A program made the position numbers and the translations under genes. The notes beneath the pieces are model-generated. The model was not told where the DNA came from. It saw only the letters and a list, made by a program, of their open reading frames with translations, and ran no database searches. A stretch of DNA of 64,000 nucleotides from Hwanghaeella sp965227365 (GTDB lineage Bacteria; Pseudomonadota; Alphaproteobacteria; UBA8366; Aestuariispiraceae), in NCBI RefSeq assembly GCF_965227365.1, contig NZ_OZ245754.1, positions 62,001-126,000 of the forward strand, read 5' to 3'. Below are positions 1 to 8,238 of the stretch, piece by piece. How positions within the stretch are numbered: the stretch's first letter is position 1; each line of letters opens with the position of its first letter.

Positions 1-116
1 TCGACGCGGCCGAAACTCAACAGTCGTGAATGCACGCAGAGCCGATCGCCCGGACGGATTCCGAGGTCGTCCAAATGGCCGCGGACATCCGCGAATGATG
101 TACGTCTGGACGGCAC
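1..116 (-). CDS. AAC(3)-family N-acetyltransferase, N-terminal part only (runs off window)
   Basis: A minus-strand reading frame begins at a GTG at 116 and stays open to the window edge. It follows the aminotransferase stop by a few bases, so it continues the same operon. The roughly 38 visible residues include HLDDLGIRPGDRLCVHSRL, which resembles the opening helix and strand of the AAC(3) family (usual form LGVRPGDxLLVHSSL). The family transfers acyl groups from acyl-CoA to amines. Members also occur in polysaccharide clusters, where they are thought to N-acylate amino sugars rather than confer resistance. No convincing ribosome site precedes the GTG, and an earlier start inside the upstream gene is possible. 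Function here is inferred from the fragment and its neighbours. Confidence 0.55.
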   Translation of the reverse strand, partial: MPSRRTSFADVRGHLDDLGIRPGDRLCVHSRLLSFGRV

Positions 117-121
117 GGCGT

Positions 122-1429
122 TTACGGCTTGCGGAATACGGCCTGAACCATGTCGCCGTGCAGACGGTCGGCGAGGTCGCCGTTATCGAGCCCGGCGCGG
201 ATGACGTCGAGGGCCGCGGCATAGGCGTCCAGCGTGACGGCGACATCTTCTTCCGTATGGGCATAGGACGGGGCGTGCCAGCCGGCGGCAAGGATGCCGC
301 GCGCATTGCCTTCCTGCTGGAAAAGGCTTTTCAGCAGCAACCCGTCATGGCCGTCGCCCTTGAATCCCATGACGTGGCGGGCCGGATAGCCGGTCAGGCT
401 GATGTGATCCTGAAGGCGGCGCTCGGCGACCAGGGCGTTAAACCCGTCGACCAGGCCGGTGCCGATCTCGGACACGCGATCCAGGACTGGTTCCGATTCC
501 ATCACGTCCAGCACCGCACCCGCGGCCGCGATGCCCAGCATGTCGCCGCCGAAGGTGAAGGAGAAGAAAACCTCGTCGAAGACATCCATCACCTCGGCCC
601 GGCCCAGGATGACGGAAATCGGAACGCCGTTGCCCAGCGCCTTGCCGAAACAGGCCATGTCGGGCGCTACGCCGAATTTGCCGTAGGCGCCTTTCAAATC
701 GATCCTGAACCCGGTCCAGCATTCGTCGAAAATGAGGACCGCGCCGTGTTCCGTGGCCAGGGCTCGGACGCCTTCCAGATAGCCCGGCTCCGGCGGCACG
801 ATGCCCATCGGTTCCATGATGATCGCGGCGACGTCGCCCTGGTGTTTCTCCAGCAGGGATTTCAGGGCCGGCAGGTCGTTATAGGAGAAGGGGGTGGTCA
901 GCGCCTTGACCGCATCGGGCACGCCCGCGCCGCGGGTCGTCGTGCCGATGAACCAGTCCTGCCAACCGTGATAGCCGCAGCACAGAACCCGGTCCCGGCC
1001 GGTGACCGCGCGGGCGGCGCGCACCGCGCCGGCGGTCGCGTCCGACCCGTTCTTGCCGAAACGCGCGCGTTCCGCATAGGGAAACCAGTCGATCAGCCGT
1101 TCGGCCAAATCCAATTCGATCGTCGTCGGAAGCGAGAAGGCGATGCCATTCTGCATCTGCTTCGTGACGGCTTCGTTGACGGCGGGATGATTGTGCCCCA
1201 GCAGCAGCGGGCCCAGCGCCATCGGCCAGTCGATATAACGGTTGCCATCGGCGTCCCAGACAAACCCTTTGTCGGCCCGCGTGGCGAAGACGGGGGCGGC
1301 GCCGCGCGGATATTGGGTCCAGGACTTGGAGAATGTCTGCGCCTGGCTTGGGATCGCGGCCTCGGCCCGGGTCAGCAGATCCAGGGACTGGCGGTATCTT
1401 TCCGTAAATCTGTTCGTTGCGGTGGTCAT
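122..1429 (-). CDS. Class III PLP aminotransferase, glutamate-1-semialdehyde aminomutase-like
   Basis: This is a full-length 435-residue class III (fold type I) PLP aminotransferase. The cofactor-binding region is visible as ECWTGFRIDLKGAYGKFG, and the probable PLP lysine lies in CFGKALGNGVPIS. The N-terminal DADGNRYIDWPMALGPLLLGH block is typical of the glutamate-1-semialdehyde aminomutase branch. Its place at the end of a nonulosonate glycan operon, directly abutting the SpsF-like gene, argues that it aminates or isomerises a sugar or small carboxylate for the glycan rather than serving tetrapyrrole synthesis. Similar GSA-type enzymes accompany SpsF-like proteins in other surface-glycan loci. 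The exact substrate cannot be read from the sequence. Confidence 0.85.
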   Translation of the reverse strand: MTTATNRFTERYRQSLDLLTRAEAAIPSQAQTFSKSWTQYPRGAAPVFATRADKGFVWDADGNRYIDWPMALGPLLLGHNHPAVNEAVTKQMQNGIAFSLPTTIELDLAERLIDWFPYAERARFGKNGSDATAGAVRAARAVTGRDRVLCCGYHGWQDWFIGTTTRGAGVPDAVKALTTPFSYNDLPALKSLLEKHQGDVAAIIMEPMGIVPPEPGYLEGVRALATEHGAVLIFDECWTGFRIDLKGAYGKFGVAPDMACFGKALGNGVPISVILGRAEVMDVFDEVFFSFTFGGDMLGIAAAGAVLDVMESEPVLDRVSEIGTGLVDGFNALVAERRLQDHISLTGYPARHVMGFKGDGHDGLLLKSLFQQEGNARGILAAGWHAPSYAHTEEDVAVTLDAYAAALDVIRAGLDNGDLADRLHGDMVQAVFRKP

Positions 1430-2239
1430 TTACACTTTGCTTTCGCTGGAAGAATTCTTTGCTGACAGGGCGTCATCCTCGGCCCGGCTCTTGGCCAGAC
1501 CCGCGTCGCGGACGATCCCGGCATTCAGGCGGCCGATGGCGGGGCTGTTGCGCATGACGGTCAGGATTTCCCGCCAGCCGGCCTGGATCAGTTTCGCCGG
1601 GCCCAATTCGGCGCATAGGGCGCGGAACATGATGTAGTCGGCCGGGTCGTCGATGGTCCATCGTTCGTCCGAAAGGTTTTCGGGGCCCGCCAGATTGGCG
1701 GCCTTGAACCGCTCGCCGCCATGCAGGGTGCAGTGTTTCCACATCCAGGGCACGACATGCTCCCGCTCGGACGGCAGGTCGGCTTCCTTGTCTGCCTGCT
1801 CCAGCACGTCGCGGGTGAAGACGGAGGCATCGAGACCGTCCGGCCAGGTCGGCGGCAGGACGTTGCAGCAATAGTCCAGGCCCTGCTCCTGCTGTATCGT
1901 CAGCAGCGCCTGGATGATTTCGGGGTCTGAGAATGGGCAGTCGCCGGTCAGGCGCACGATCCGGTCCGCCGCCGTGGCCCGGGCCGCCGCGGCAAAGCGC
2001 GACAGCACGTCTTTCTCGGAACCTTGGAAAGTGGTCACGCCGAGATCCTCGGCCAGATCCATCAGGGCCGCATTGGCGGGATCATCGCCGGTGGCGATGA
2101 CGATCTCGTCGATCCCCTGCGTCCGGCGAACGCGTTCCAGCATGAAGGCGATCAGCGGCCGTCCGCCCAACTCGTACAGTACCTTGCCCGGCAGTCTTTC
2201 CGAGCGTATGCGCGCTTGAACGATGGCGACGGTCTTCAT
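1430..2239 (-). CDS. SpsF-like cytidylyltransferase
   Basis: The 269-residue protein opens with AIVQARIRSERLPGKVLYEL, the nucleotide-binding signature of the SpsF/acylneuraminate cytidylyltransferase family. The VRLTGDCPFSDPEII block that follows is typical of the metal-binding region. The family activates acidic sugars as CMP derivatives, and SpsF-type enzymes often sit with SpsE (NeuB-like) and SpsG (PseG-like) proteins, as here. Its start overlaps the upstream glycosyltransferase stop by four bases and its stop abuts the next start, so the genes are translationally coupled. The operon also carries a second cytidylyltransferase of NeuA type at 18026-18778, so this enzyme may activate a different sugar. 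A PseF role is possible but unproven. Confidence 0.8.
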   Translation of the reverse strand: MKTVAIVQARIRSERLPGKVLYELGGRPLIAFMLERVRRTQGIDEIVIATGDDPANAALMDLAEDLGVTTFQGSEKDVLSRFAAAARATAADRIVRLTGDCPFSDPEIIQALLTIQQEQGLDYCCNVLPPTWPDGLDASVFTRDVLEQADKEADLPSEREHVVPWMWKHCTLHGGERFKAANLAGPENLSDERWTIDDPADYIMFRALCAELGPAKLIQAGWREILTVMRNSPAIGRLNAGIVRDAGLAKSRAEDDALSAKNSSSESKV

Positions 2240-2922
2240 GATTTCGCAGCCAATCCCAGGCTCATTTTCAGATCCGCGCAGATCGCCTGCGCGACCGCTT
2301 TCAGGATCCGCCGATTGGCGCGGAAACCAGTGCCGAAACGCGGCGCACCGGTTTCCCGGGCGCGGATCGTGACCGGCACGGTCTTGGTGCGGGCGCCGCG
2401 CAGCATCGAATGGATCGCAAGTTCCGTGTTGATCGATGTGCCGCCGTCGAACCGGCCGTGCCGGTTGTAGAGGTCGATCCGGTATCCTTTCAACCCGCAG
2501 ACGATATCGCCGATGCCGAAGCGCAGCCTCGCATAAACATTGAACAGGGCTTCGCCGATCCGGGCCGGTGCGGGCCGTTGCCCCAGGACCAGATCCGCTT
2601 CCCCGTCGGCGAGGAGACGGATCACCGATTCCAGGTCCTTCGGGTCGAACTGTCCGTCCGCGTCGAAGGTGACGACGGCCTGGGCGCCGAGCCGAGCCGC
2701 CTCGGTGACGCCGGCATCCAATGCCCCTTCATATCCCCGGTTGGGGGACAGGCGCAGGACATGGGCGCCGGCCTTTTCCGCTTCCGCCGCGGTGCCGTCG
2801 ATCGATCCGTCGTCGACGACCAGCGGCGTCGCGTAGGGTAGAACCCCACGGACGACCGAAGCGATCGTCTGCGCTTCGTTATAGCCGGGGATCACGACAA
2901 AGACCTTGAAGTCAGGAAACAT
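2236..2922 (-). CDS. Family 2 glycosyltransferase (dolichyl-phosphate-mannose-synthase-like)
   Basis: A compact 228-residue GT2 enzyme. It shows the GT-A opening VFVVIPGYNEAQTIASVV, then VVDDGSIDGT and TFDADGQFDP, the DxD-type nucleotide-sugar and metal site. The closest architecture is the short dolichyl-phosphate-mannose-synthase-like group, which lacks C-terminal membrane segments. I place the start at the ATG at 2922, which overlaps the end of the NeuB-family gene by 11 bases; a longer frame upstream adds 29 residues with no family resemblance. It probably transfers a hexose or modified sugar onto a lipid or protein acceptor in the cytoplasm. Donor and acceptor are unknown. Confidence 0.85.
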   Translation of the reverse strand: MFPDFKVFVVIPGYNEAQTIASVVRGVLPYATPLVVDDGSIDGTAAEAEKAGAHVLRLSPNRGYEGALDAGVTEAARLGAQAVVTFDADGQFDPKDLESVIRLLADGEADLVLGQRPAPARIGEALFNVYARLRFGIGDIVCGLKGYRIDLYNRHGRFDGGTSINTELAIHSMLRGARTKTVPVTIRARETGAPRFGTGFRANRRILKAVAQAICADLKMSLGLAAKS

Positions 2923-3982
2923 CGGCAAGGCGGACGATATCCCCGTCAGGAATGTCCCGCTGCACGACCTTGCCGATGATCTCGCCTTCCCGATAAGGGG
3001 GCAGGGCATCGGCCGGGCAGGGACGCAGGGGGATCAGCATGTCTTTCGTCACTGTCGTTCCGGCGGGAATGGCGCCGCGCGCGCGGATGCCGCGGCGCTG
3101 CAGAACGACGGTTTCCGTCTCGTTGTCCATGACGCGTTTTTCCGTCGGCCCGAGGGCCAGTTCGAGTTCCCGCGTCCGTTCGATCATCTCACGCCAGGTG
3201 ACCGGGTCCATGGAGAAGCCGTGATCGGGCCCAACGCGGTTCGTATCGTCGGTGAAATGCTTTTCGACCGCACGGGCGCCCAGCGCGACCGCACCCAGGA
3301 CCGTGGCGCAGCCGGGCGTGTGGTCCGACAGGCCGAGCACCGTTCCCGGAAAGCGTTCCGCATAGCTCTTCAGGACGTTGATCGCGATATGGGAGAAATT
3401 CTCCAGCGAGCCGGTATAGTTGGTGTTGCATTGCATCAGGCAGAGCTGGTCCGTATGGGCGGAGGCGACACCCATCGCCAGTTCCACCTCTTCCATCGAC
3501 GCCGCGCCGGTGGCGATGAAGAAGGGCTTGCCGTCCTTGGCCATCCATTCGATTGATTCATGCCAGGTGATGTCGCCGGATCCCAGTTTCCAGGCCGCGA
3601 CGTGTTTCGACAGATAGGGCAGCATGTCCAGGTCGTACGGGGCGGTGAAGTAGTCGATCTGCGCCTCGTCGCAGGCCTTCTTCAGCTCTTCCGTCCATTC
3701 CAGAGGAATGGAAGCGTCCTGGTAGACCTCGAACACGCTTTTCTCCCAGGAGGCCTGATGGGATTGCTGACCGCCCAGCGCCTTGAAGCCGTAATCGGAA
3801 ACGATTGTGGCGGCGCTGAAGTTCTGGAATTTCGCCGCGTTCGCGCCAGCTTCGGCGGAAAGGTGGATCAGGTCGATGGCGCGTTGCAGGTCGCCATCGT
3901 GATTGGCGGCGACATCGGCAATGAAATAGGTCGGATGGTCGTCGCCGACCTTGAACCGCCCGGTATCCAGGACTTTCGACAT
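2912..3982 (-). CDS. pseI: NeuB-family nonulosonate synthase (PseI/SpsE-like)
   Basis: This 356-residue enzyme condenses phosphoenolpyruvate with a 6-deoxy-diacetamido-hexose to make a nine-carbon nonulosonic acid. The TIM-barrel domain starts with FIADVAANHDGDLQRAI and contains the metal and PEP region around AGANAAKFQNF. LGLSDHTPG and AVEKHFT are characteristic NeuB blocks. A C-terminal SAF (antifreeze-like) domain follows from about residue 290, with RRGIRARGAIPAGTTVT. PseB, PseC, PseG and a cytidylyltransferase in the same operon favour pseudaminic acid or a close relative over N-acetylneuraminate. The gene lies 26 bases downstream of pseG. Distinguishing PseI from LegI would need phylogeny. 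Confidence 0.87.
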   Translation of the reverse strand: MSKVLDTGRFKVGDDHPTYFIADVAANHDGDLQRAIDLIHLSAEAGANAAKFQNFSAATIVSDYGFKALGGQQSHQASWEKSVFEVYQDASIPLEWTEELKKACDEAQIDYFTAPYDLDMLPYLSKHVAAWKLGSGDITWHESIEWMAKDGKPFFIATGAASMEEVELAMGVASAHTDQLCLMQCNTNYTGSLENFSHIAINVLKSYAERFPGTVLGLSDHTPGCATVLGAVALGARAVEKHFTDDTNRVGPDHGFSMDPVTWREMIERTRELELALGPTEKRVMDNETETVVLQRRGIRARGAIPAGTTVTKDMLIPLRPCPADALPPYREGEIIGKVVQRDIPDGDIVRLADVS

Positions 3983-4008
3983 GTCTTATCGGCCTTTCCG
4001 GTTTCGGG

Positions 4009-5040
4009 TTAATGAATGGTGGCGGTGTCGGGCACCGCCGGTGTGCCGCGTCGTTGCATCAAGAGGACTGCCTTGGCGACCCGAACCGCGCCCTTGCCAT
4101 CTATCAGGTTTCTGCCGCGGCTGGTCATGTTTCGGCGCATCTCGCGGTTATTCGCTACGTCGAGGACAACCTTGGCCAGTTCGTCGGGTGTGGTGCGGTC
4201 CGCCGCTTGGCCGAAAATCGTGACGCCGGCGCGGATGGCGGCCTCCGTAGCGGGTGCCTGGTTATCAGCGAGAACAAGGGTGACGGAGGGGACGCCCATG
4301 GCGGCCCGCTCCTGCAAACCGACGCCGCCGGCGCCGATGACCAGATCCGCCGCGGCCATCAATTCCGCCATCGACCCGGTATCAACAACCAGTTCTGCAT
4401 TGCCACGATAGCGCGAAAACTGGTCCCGAACATGGGTCAAATGCGGACATTCCGATCCCAGCGCGACGACGATATCCGGCGAGAAACCTCTACCGCACAG
4501 GATCGATAGGGCCTTCAGGGTCAGTGCGGTGGCGTTGCCGGTATCGGCGCGGCCCATGGAAATCAATACCGTGCCGACCTGTTCCGCCGGATCGCGTACC
4601 GGACTGAAGGCCGGGTCGATCAACGCATATCGCGGACCCAACAGAGCTGGGATTCCGGCGATCTCGCGGCCGGTCATCTGGAACCCCGCATTGACGGCCA
4701 GATCCGCAGCGCGCGGCGGCATGCCCAGGTCATCGAGGAAAACCAGCGGGCCGGCTTGCGCGTAACGGTCAGTGGTTTCGCCGCTGAGTTCATAGCCATC
4801 GAGCACGCAGCCGGCGGCGGCAGAGACCGCGGCGCCGGTATCGGTACGCACGTCATGGCCCGCTGCCCGGACCCTTTGGGCGGCCGCGTCCGAATCCGGA
4901 TCCAAGTGAAACTCCATGCCGATCGGAGCAATCGACCGCATCGCGTTTGCAAGGACCAGACAGCGGCTCAAATGCCCACCCCCGTGGCGCGGCGCGCTTG
5001 CCACGCGAAACAGCCATCGTTCGGCAAGGCCGTGGCCCAT
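4009..5040 (-). CDS. pseG: PseG-like UDP-sugar hydrolase
   Basis: The 343-residue protein has the GT-B fold pattern of PseG, which removes UDP from UDP-2,4-diacetamido-trideoxy-hexose before the NeuB-type condensation. The N-terminus shows a glycine-rich loop, APRHGGGHLSRCLVLANAM, as in PseG/SpsG, with the conserved GxGHxxR-like arrangement. Later blocks are VLISMGRADTGNAT and VIGAGGVGLQERAAMGVPS, typical of the C-terminal nucleotide-binding half. It starts one base after the stop of the PseC fusion and precedes the synthase, matching pathway order. Family length is usually 270-350 residues. Assignment rests on motifs and on context. Confidence 0.83.
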   Translation of the reverse strand: MGHGLAERWLFRVASAPRHGGGHLSRCLVLANAMRSIAPIGMEFHLDPDSDAAAQRVRAAGHDVRTDTGAAVSAAAGCVLDGYELSGETTDRYAQAGPLVFLDDLGMPPRAADLAVNAGFQMTGREIAGIPALLGPRYALIDPAFSPVRDPAEQVGTVLISMGRADTGNATALTLKALSILCGRGFSPDIVVALGSECPHLTHVRDQFSRYRGNAELVVDTGSMAELMAAADLVIGAGGVGLQERAAMGVPSVTLVLADNQAPATEAAIRAGVTIFGQAADRTTPDELAKVVLDVANNREMRRNMTSRGRNLIDGKGAVRVAKAVLLMQRRGTPAVPDTATIH

Positions 5041-5041
5041 G

Positions 5042-7102
5042 TCACGACACCGTCTCTTCGAGGCAATCTACGACCCGATCGACCTCGTCTTCCGTCATCA
5101 TCGGGAAGAGCGGCAGGCTGAGTTCTTTCTCATACCAGCCGTCGGCGCCCGGAAGGGTCAGGTTCCCCATCAGGTCGCGGAAGAATGGCTGTCGGTGAAG
5201 CGGGATGTAATGTACCTGGCTGCCGACACCCAAGGTCTTCAGGTCATTCATTACCCGTGCCCGGGATTTCCCGATGCTCTCGAAATCGAACAAGGCGGCG
5301 AAGAGATGCCAGGCGGGTTTCGTGTCCGGCAGCCGGGTTTGCGGCCGGATTTTGTTACCGAAGGAAGCCAAACGATCGCAGTAACGGTCCGCCAAGGCCC
5401 GGCGGCGGGCGACGAAACCGTCCAGCTTCTGCAACTGGCTGCGCGCCAAGGCGGCCTGCAGATCGGACAGGCGGTAGTTCATGCCGGATTCCAGCATTTC
5501 GTAATACCAGGGGTTCAGACCGTCGCCGCCGGAAAAAGCCTGCTCCCGGTCCCGCATGAGGTCCGGATCCCGGGTGACGCCGTGATTGCGCAGGCGGACC
5601 AGTTTTTGTGCCAGGGCATCGCTGTTCGTCGTGATGATGCCGCCTTCGCCTGCCGCGATGATCTTCACGGGATGCAGGGAAAAGGTGGAGGCGGTCGCAT
5701 GGGCGCAGGATCCGACGCGGTCGCCCGCCGGACCGTATTCCGATCCCAAGGCATGGCAGGCATCTTCGATCAAATCCCAGCCATGGGCTTGGGCCAGATC
5801 CCACAGGGCTTCCGGATGGGCGGGAATGCCGCCCATGGACATGGGAACGATCGCCTTTACGCGGGCCCGGTCTGCTGCGTCCAGCCTCTCGAAACCGAGG
5901 CGATAATGGTCCGGACCGCTGATGCCGGTTTCCGGATCGACATCGACCAAGACGACTTCCGCGCCCGTTTCGCGCGCCATATTGGTGCTGGCCAGGAAGG
6001 TGACGGAAGGTACCAGCACGATGTCGCCGGGTCCGAGGCCGGCAGCAAGGAAGGCCAAGTGCAGGGCCGCCGTGCCGCTGGAACAGGCGATCGCGTATTT
6101 CGCGCCGACTTTGGCGGCGAAGTCGCGCTCAAGACCATCGACTTCCGGTCCCGTCGTCAGCCAGTCGCTGCGCAGAACAGTCACCACGGCGGCGATGTCG
6201 TCGTCTTCGATCATCTGCCGGCCATAGGGAAGGAAGCGTGCCGGGATATCGTCGATCCGCGGCAGTTTCGCTATTTCCTGTTCCAGTGACGGCAGGGTCG
6301 TGCCGAAATCGGCCTCGAACTTGTCGACATTCATGCGCAGGTCCGCGGTGCGCGGTGCGCGGTCCGGCATGACGGCGGATGTGCCGACCGTCGCCGTTTC
6401 CGTCTGCAGTCCCAGATGGCGTGCGATGCCCAGGCCGAATTCCGCCTTGCTGGCGCCCTGTCTGCAGCCGAGGTTGTAAACCCCGGTCTTGTCGGTTGCC
6501 GCCGCCTGAACGATCAGTTCCGACAGGGTTTCAATGTTGAGCGGCGAGAAGATCGAATCCGAGAAAAGCGTGATGGTCTTTCGATCGCGTAGCGAGTTGC
6601 TGACGAAATCGCTGAGGCTGTTGCGCCCCTCCGTCCGCGAAGGACCGAAAAAGTTGATCCGCAGGACGAGATGGTTGGGAAAGCCGCGCGCGTTTTCTTC
6701 CCCGGCGAGTTTGGTCCGGCCATAGGCGTTCACCGGCGCGGTGTCGGCTTCTTGGTGGGGGCCCGGCAGGTCCGGATAAACCTGATCGGTCGACAGATAG
6801 ACGAGGCGGCCTTGCGGCGGCATCGCCGAGACGACCGTCGCGACCCCGGTCGCGTTGACGGCCTGGGCCGTGTCGGGGTCCTGTTCACAGGCGTCGACAT
6901 TGGTGACGGCCGCCGCATAGATGACCAATGACGGGGCGATTTTCGCGATGGCATTCGTCAGGGCCCGATCGTCGGTGATGTCGACGCGGATATCGCCGTG
7001 CCTGCGCCCGAGCAGAACCGGATTCCAGCCGGCTTTTGCTACCGCGTCCCGCAGGTAGGGACCGATCAGGCCGGTGCCGCCGATGATCAGACAGGTCTTC
7101 AT
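5042..7102 (-). CDS. RmlD-like SDR fused to PseC-type aminotransferase
   Basis: A 686-residue two-domain protein. Residues 1 to about 280 form an extended SDR of the RmlD (dTDP-4-dehydrorhamnose reductase) type, with the dinucleotide loop IIGGTGLIGPYL, STDQVYPD, and the catalytic pair Y127 and K131 in AYGRTKLAGE. Residues from about 290 form a DegT/DnrJ/EryC1 aminotransferase of PseC type. It has SDWLTTGPEVDGLE, ACSSGTAALHLAF, EDACHALGSEY and the probable PLP lysine K480 in TFSLHPVKIIAAGEGG. PseC aminates the 4-keto sugar made by PseB, whose gene lies 29 bases upstream. PseC is normally a separate protein of about 380 residues. The reductase half may act on the same intermediate or make another deoxysugar. 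Confidence 0.85.
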   Translation of the reverse strand: MKTCLIIGGTGLIGPYLRDAVAKAGWNPVLLGRRHGDIRVDITDDRALTNAIAKIAPSLVIYAAAVTNVDACEQDPDTAQAVNATGVATVVSAMPPQGRLVYLSTDQVYPDLPGPHQEADTAPVNAYGRTKLAGEENARGFPNHLVLRINFFGPSRTEGRNSLSDFVSNSLRDRKTITLFSDSIFSPLNIETLSELIVQAAATDKTGVYNLGCRQGASKAEFGLGIARHLGLQTETATVGTSAVMPDRAPRTADLRMNVDKFEADFGTTLPSLEQEIAKLPRIDDIPARFLPYGRQMIEDDDIAAVVTVLRSDWLTTGPEVDGLERDFAAKVGAKYAIACSSGTAALHLAFLAAGLGPGDIVLVPSVTFLASTNMARETGAEVVLVDVDPETGISGPDHYRLGFERLDAADRARVKAIVPMSMGGIPAHPEALWDLAQAHGWDLIEDACHALGSEYGPAGDRVGSCAHATASTFSLHPVKIIAAGEGGIITTNSDALAQKLVRLRNHGVTRDPDLMRDREQAFSGGDGLNPWYYEMLESGMNYRLSDLQAALARSQLQKLDGFVARRRALADRYCDRLASFGNKIRPQTRLPDTKPAWHLFAALFDFESIGKSRARVMNDLKTLGVGSQVHYIPLHRQPFFRDLMGNLTLPGADGWYEKELSLPLFPMMTEDEVDRVVDCLEETVS

Positions 7103-7131
7103 GGGAAATCGCCGCCGACGTGTCGGTTCGC

Positions 7132-8172
7132 TTATTCGGCCTTCTCGATCAGGGCCATCAAGCCTTCGGGCGTCAGCCAGGCGTCGTTCAGATCAGACCG
7201 GTATTCGAAGCCGTCGGGCACCCGTGCGCCTTCCTTGCCGAGGATCCTGTAAGTCACCGACTTGTTCTTCGGGATGTTCGTCGGCGCAATGATGAAGCAG
7301 TTGTCGTATTCCAGGGTGTTGATGGCGTCATCGCGCGTGATCATGGCTTCGTGCAGTTTCTCGCCAGGGCGGATACCCACTTCGTGGGTCGGGTAACCCG
7401 GCGCTATCGTTCCGACCAGATCCGTCAGGCTCATGCTCGGAATTTTCGGCACGAAGATCTCGCCGCCGACCATCTCACCCAGGCTTTGCAGGACGAAATC
7501 CACGCCCTGTTCAAGTGTGATCCAGAACCGGGTCATGCGTTTGTCGGTGATCGGCAGGGACTCGACCTTGCGCGCCATCATCTCCCGAAAGACGGGGACG
7601 ATACTGCCGTTGCTGCCAAGCACGTTGCCGTAGCGGACGACACCGAACTTCGTGCCCATTTCGCCGGCTAGATTGTTCGCCGCCACGATCAGCTTGTCGG
7701 AACACAGTTTGGTGGCGCCGTACAGGTTGACCGGGTTTGCGGCCTTGTCGGTCGACAGCGCAATGACCTTTTTGACCTTGGCATCCAGGGACACGTTCAC
7801 GACGTTTTCCGCGCCGAGGATGTTCGTCTTGATGGTTTCGATCGGATTGTATTCCGCAACCGGCACATGCTTGATCGCGGCGGCGTGGACGACATAGTCG
7901 ATGCCGCTCATCGCGCGCCGCAGCCGGGCTTCGTCCCGCACATCGCCGATGAAATAGCGCAGCGCCGGATGGTCGGTCGAGGACAACTGCCGTTCCATGG
8001 CGACCTGTTTCTGTTCGTCACGGCTGAAGATCACCAGCCGGGAAGGCTTATAGCTTTCCAAGACACGTCGAACGAAGGCTTGCCCGAAAGATCCTGTGCC
8101 GCCGGTGACAAGGATGCCCTTCCCGTTCAGGTCAACGGTCGGCTTGGGATTGAAGTCGGTATTTCCGGTCAT
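7132..8172 (-). CDS. pseB: UDP-N-acetylglucosamine 4,6-dehydratase (inverting), PseB
   Basis: At 346 residues this matches the PseB/FlaA1 family, which converts UDP-GlcNAc to the 4-keto-6-deoxy L-arabino sugar, the first committed step to pseudaminic acid. The NADP loop is ILVTGGTGSFGQAFVRRVL. YFIGDVRDEARLRRAM and VVHAAAIKHVPVAEYNPIE are nearly invariant in the family, and STDKAANPVNLYGATK carries the catalytic region. The C-terminal GIRPGEKLHEAMITRDD block is also diagnostic. A GAAGAAA-type ribosome site precedes the ATG. PseC, PseG and a NeuB-family synthase follow in order on the same strand. Confidence 0.92.
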   Translation of the reverse strand: MTGNTDFNPKPTVDLNGKGILVTGGTGSFGQAFVRRVLESYKPSRLVIFSRDEQKQVAMERQLSSTDHPALRYFIGDVRDEARLRRAMSGIDYVVHAAAIKHVPVAEYNPIETIKTNILGAENVVNVSLDAKVKKVIALSTDKAANPVNLYGATKLCSDKLIVAANNLAGEMGTKFGVVRYGNVLGSNGSIVPVFREMMARKVESLPITDKRMTRFWITLEQGVDFVLQSLGEMVGGEIFVPKIPSMSLTDLVGTIAPGYPTHEVGIRPGEKLHEAMITRDDAINTLEYDNCFIIAPTNIPKNKSVTYRILGKEGARVPDGFEYRSDLNDAWLTPEGLMALIEKAE

Positions 8173-8238
8173 CGTTTCTTCGTTTCTTTATTGAATGAGT
8201 ATCGAATGTCGGTTGCGGCACAGAGCCGCCCGATGGGC

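Noticed and set aside
1..116. Antibiotic resistance gene
   Set aside because: Only the first 38 or so residues are visible, and the glycan context makes a sugar acyltransferase more likely than an aminoglycoside-modifying enzyme.
26..1465. Long plus-strand open frame of 479 codons opposite the GSA-type aminotransferase
   Set aside because: It is antisense to a clear class III aminotransferase and has the Arg/Gly/Asp-rich composition typical of shadow frames in GC-rich DNA.
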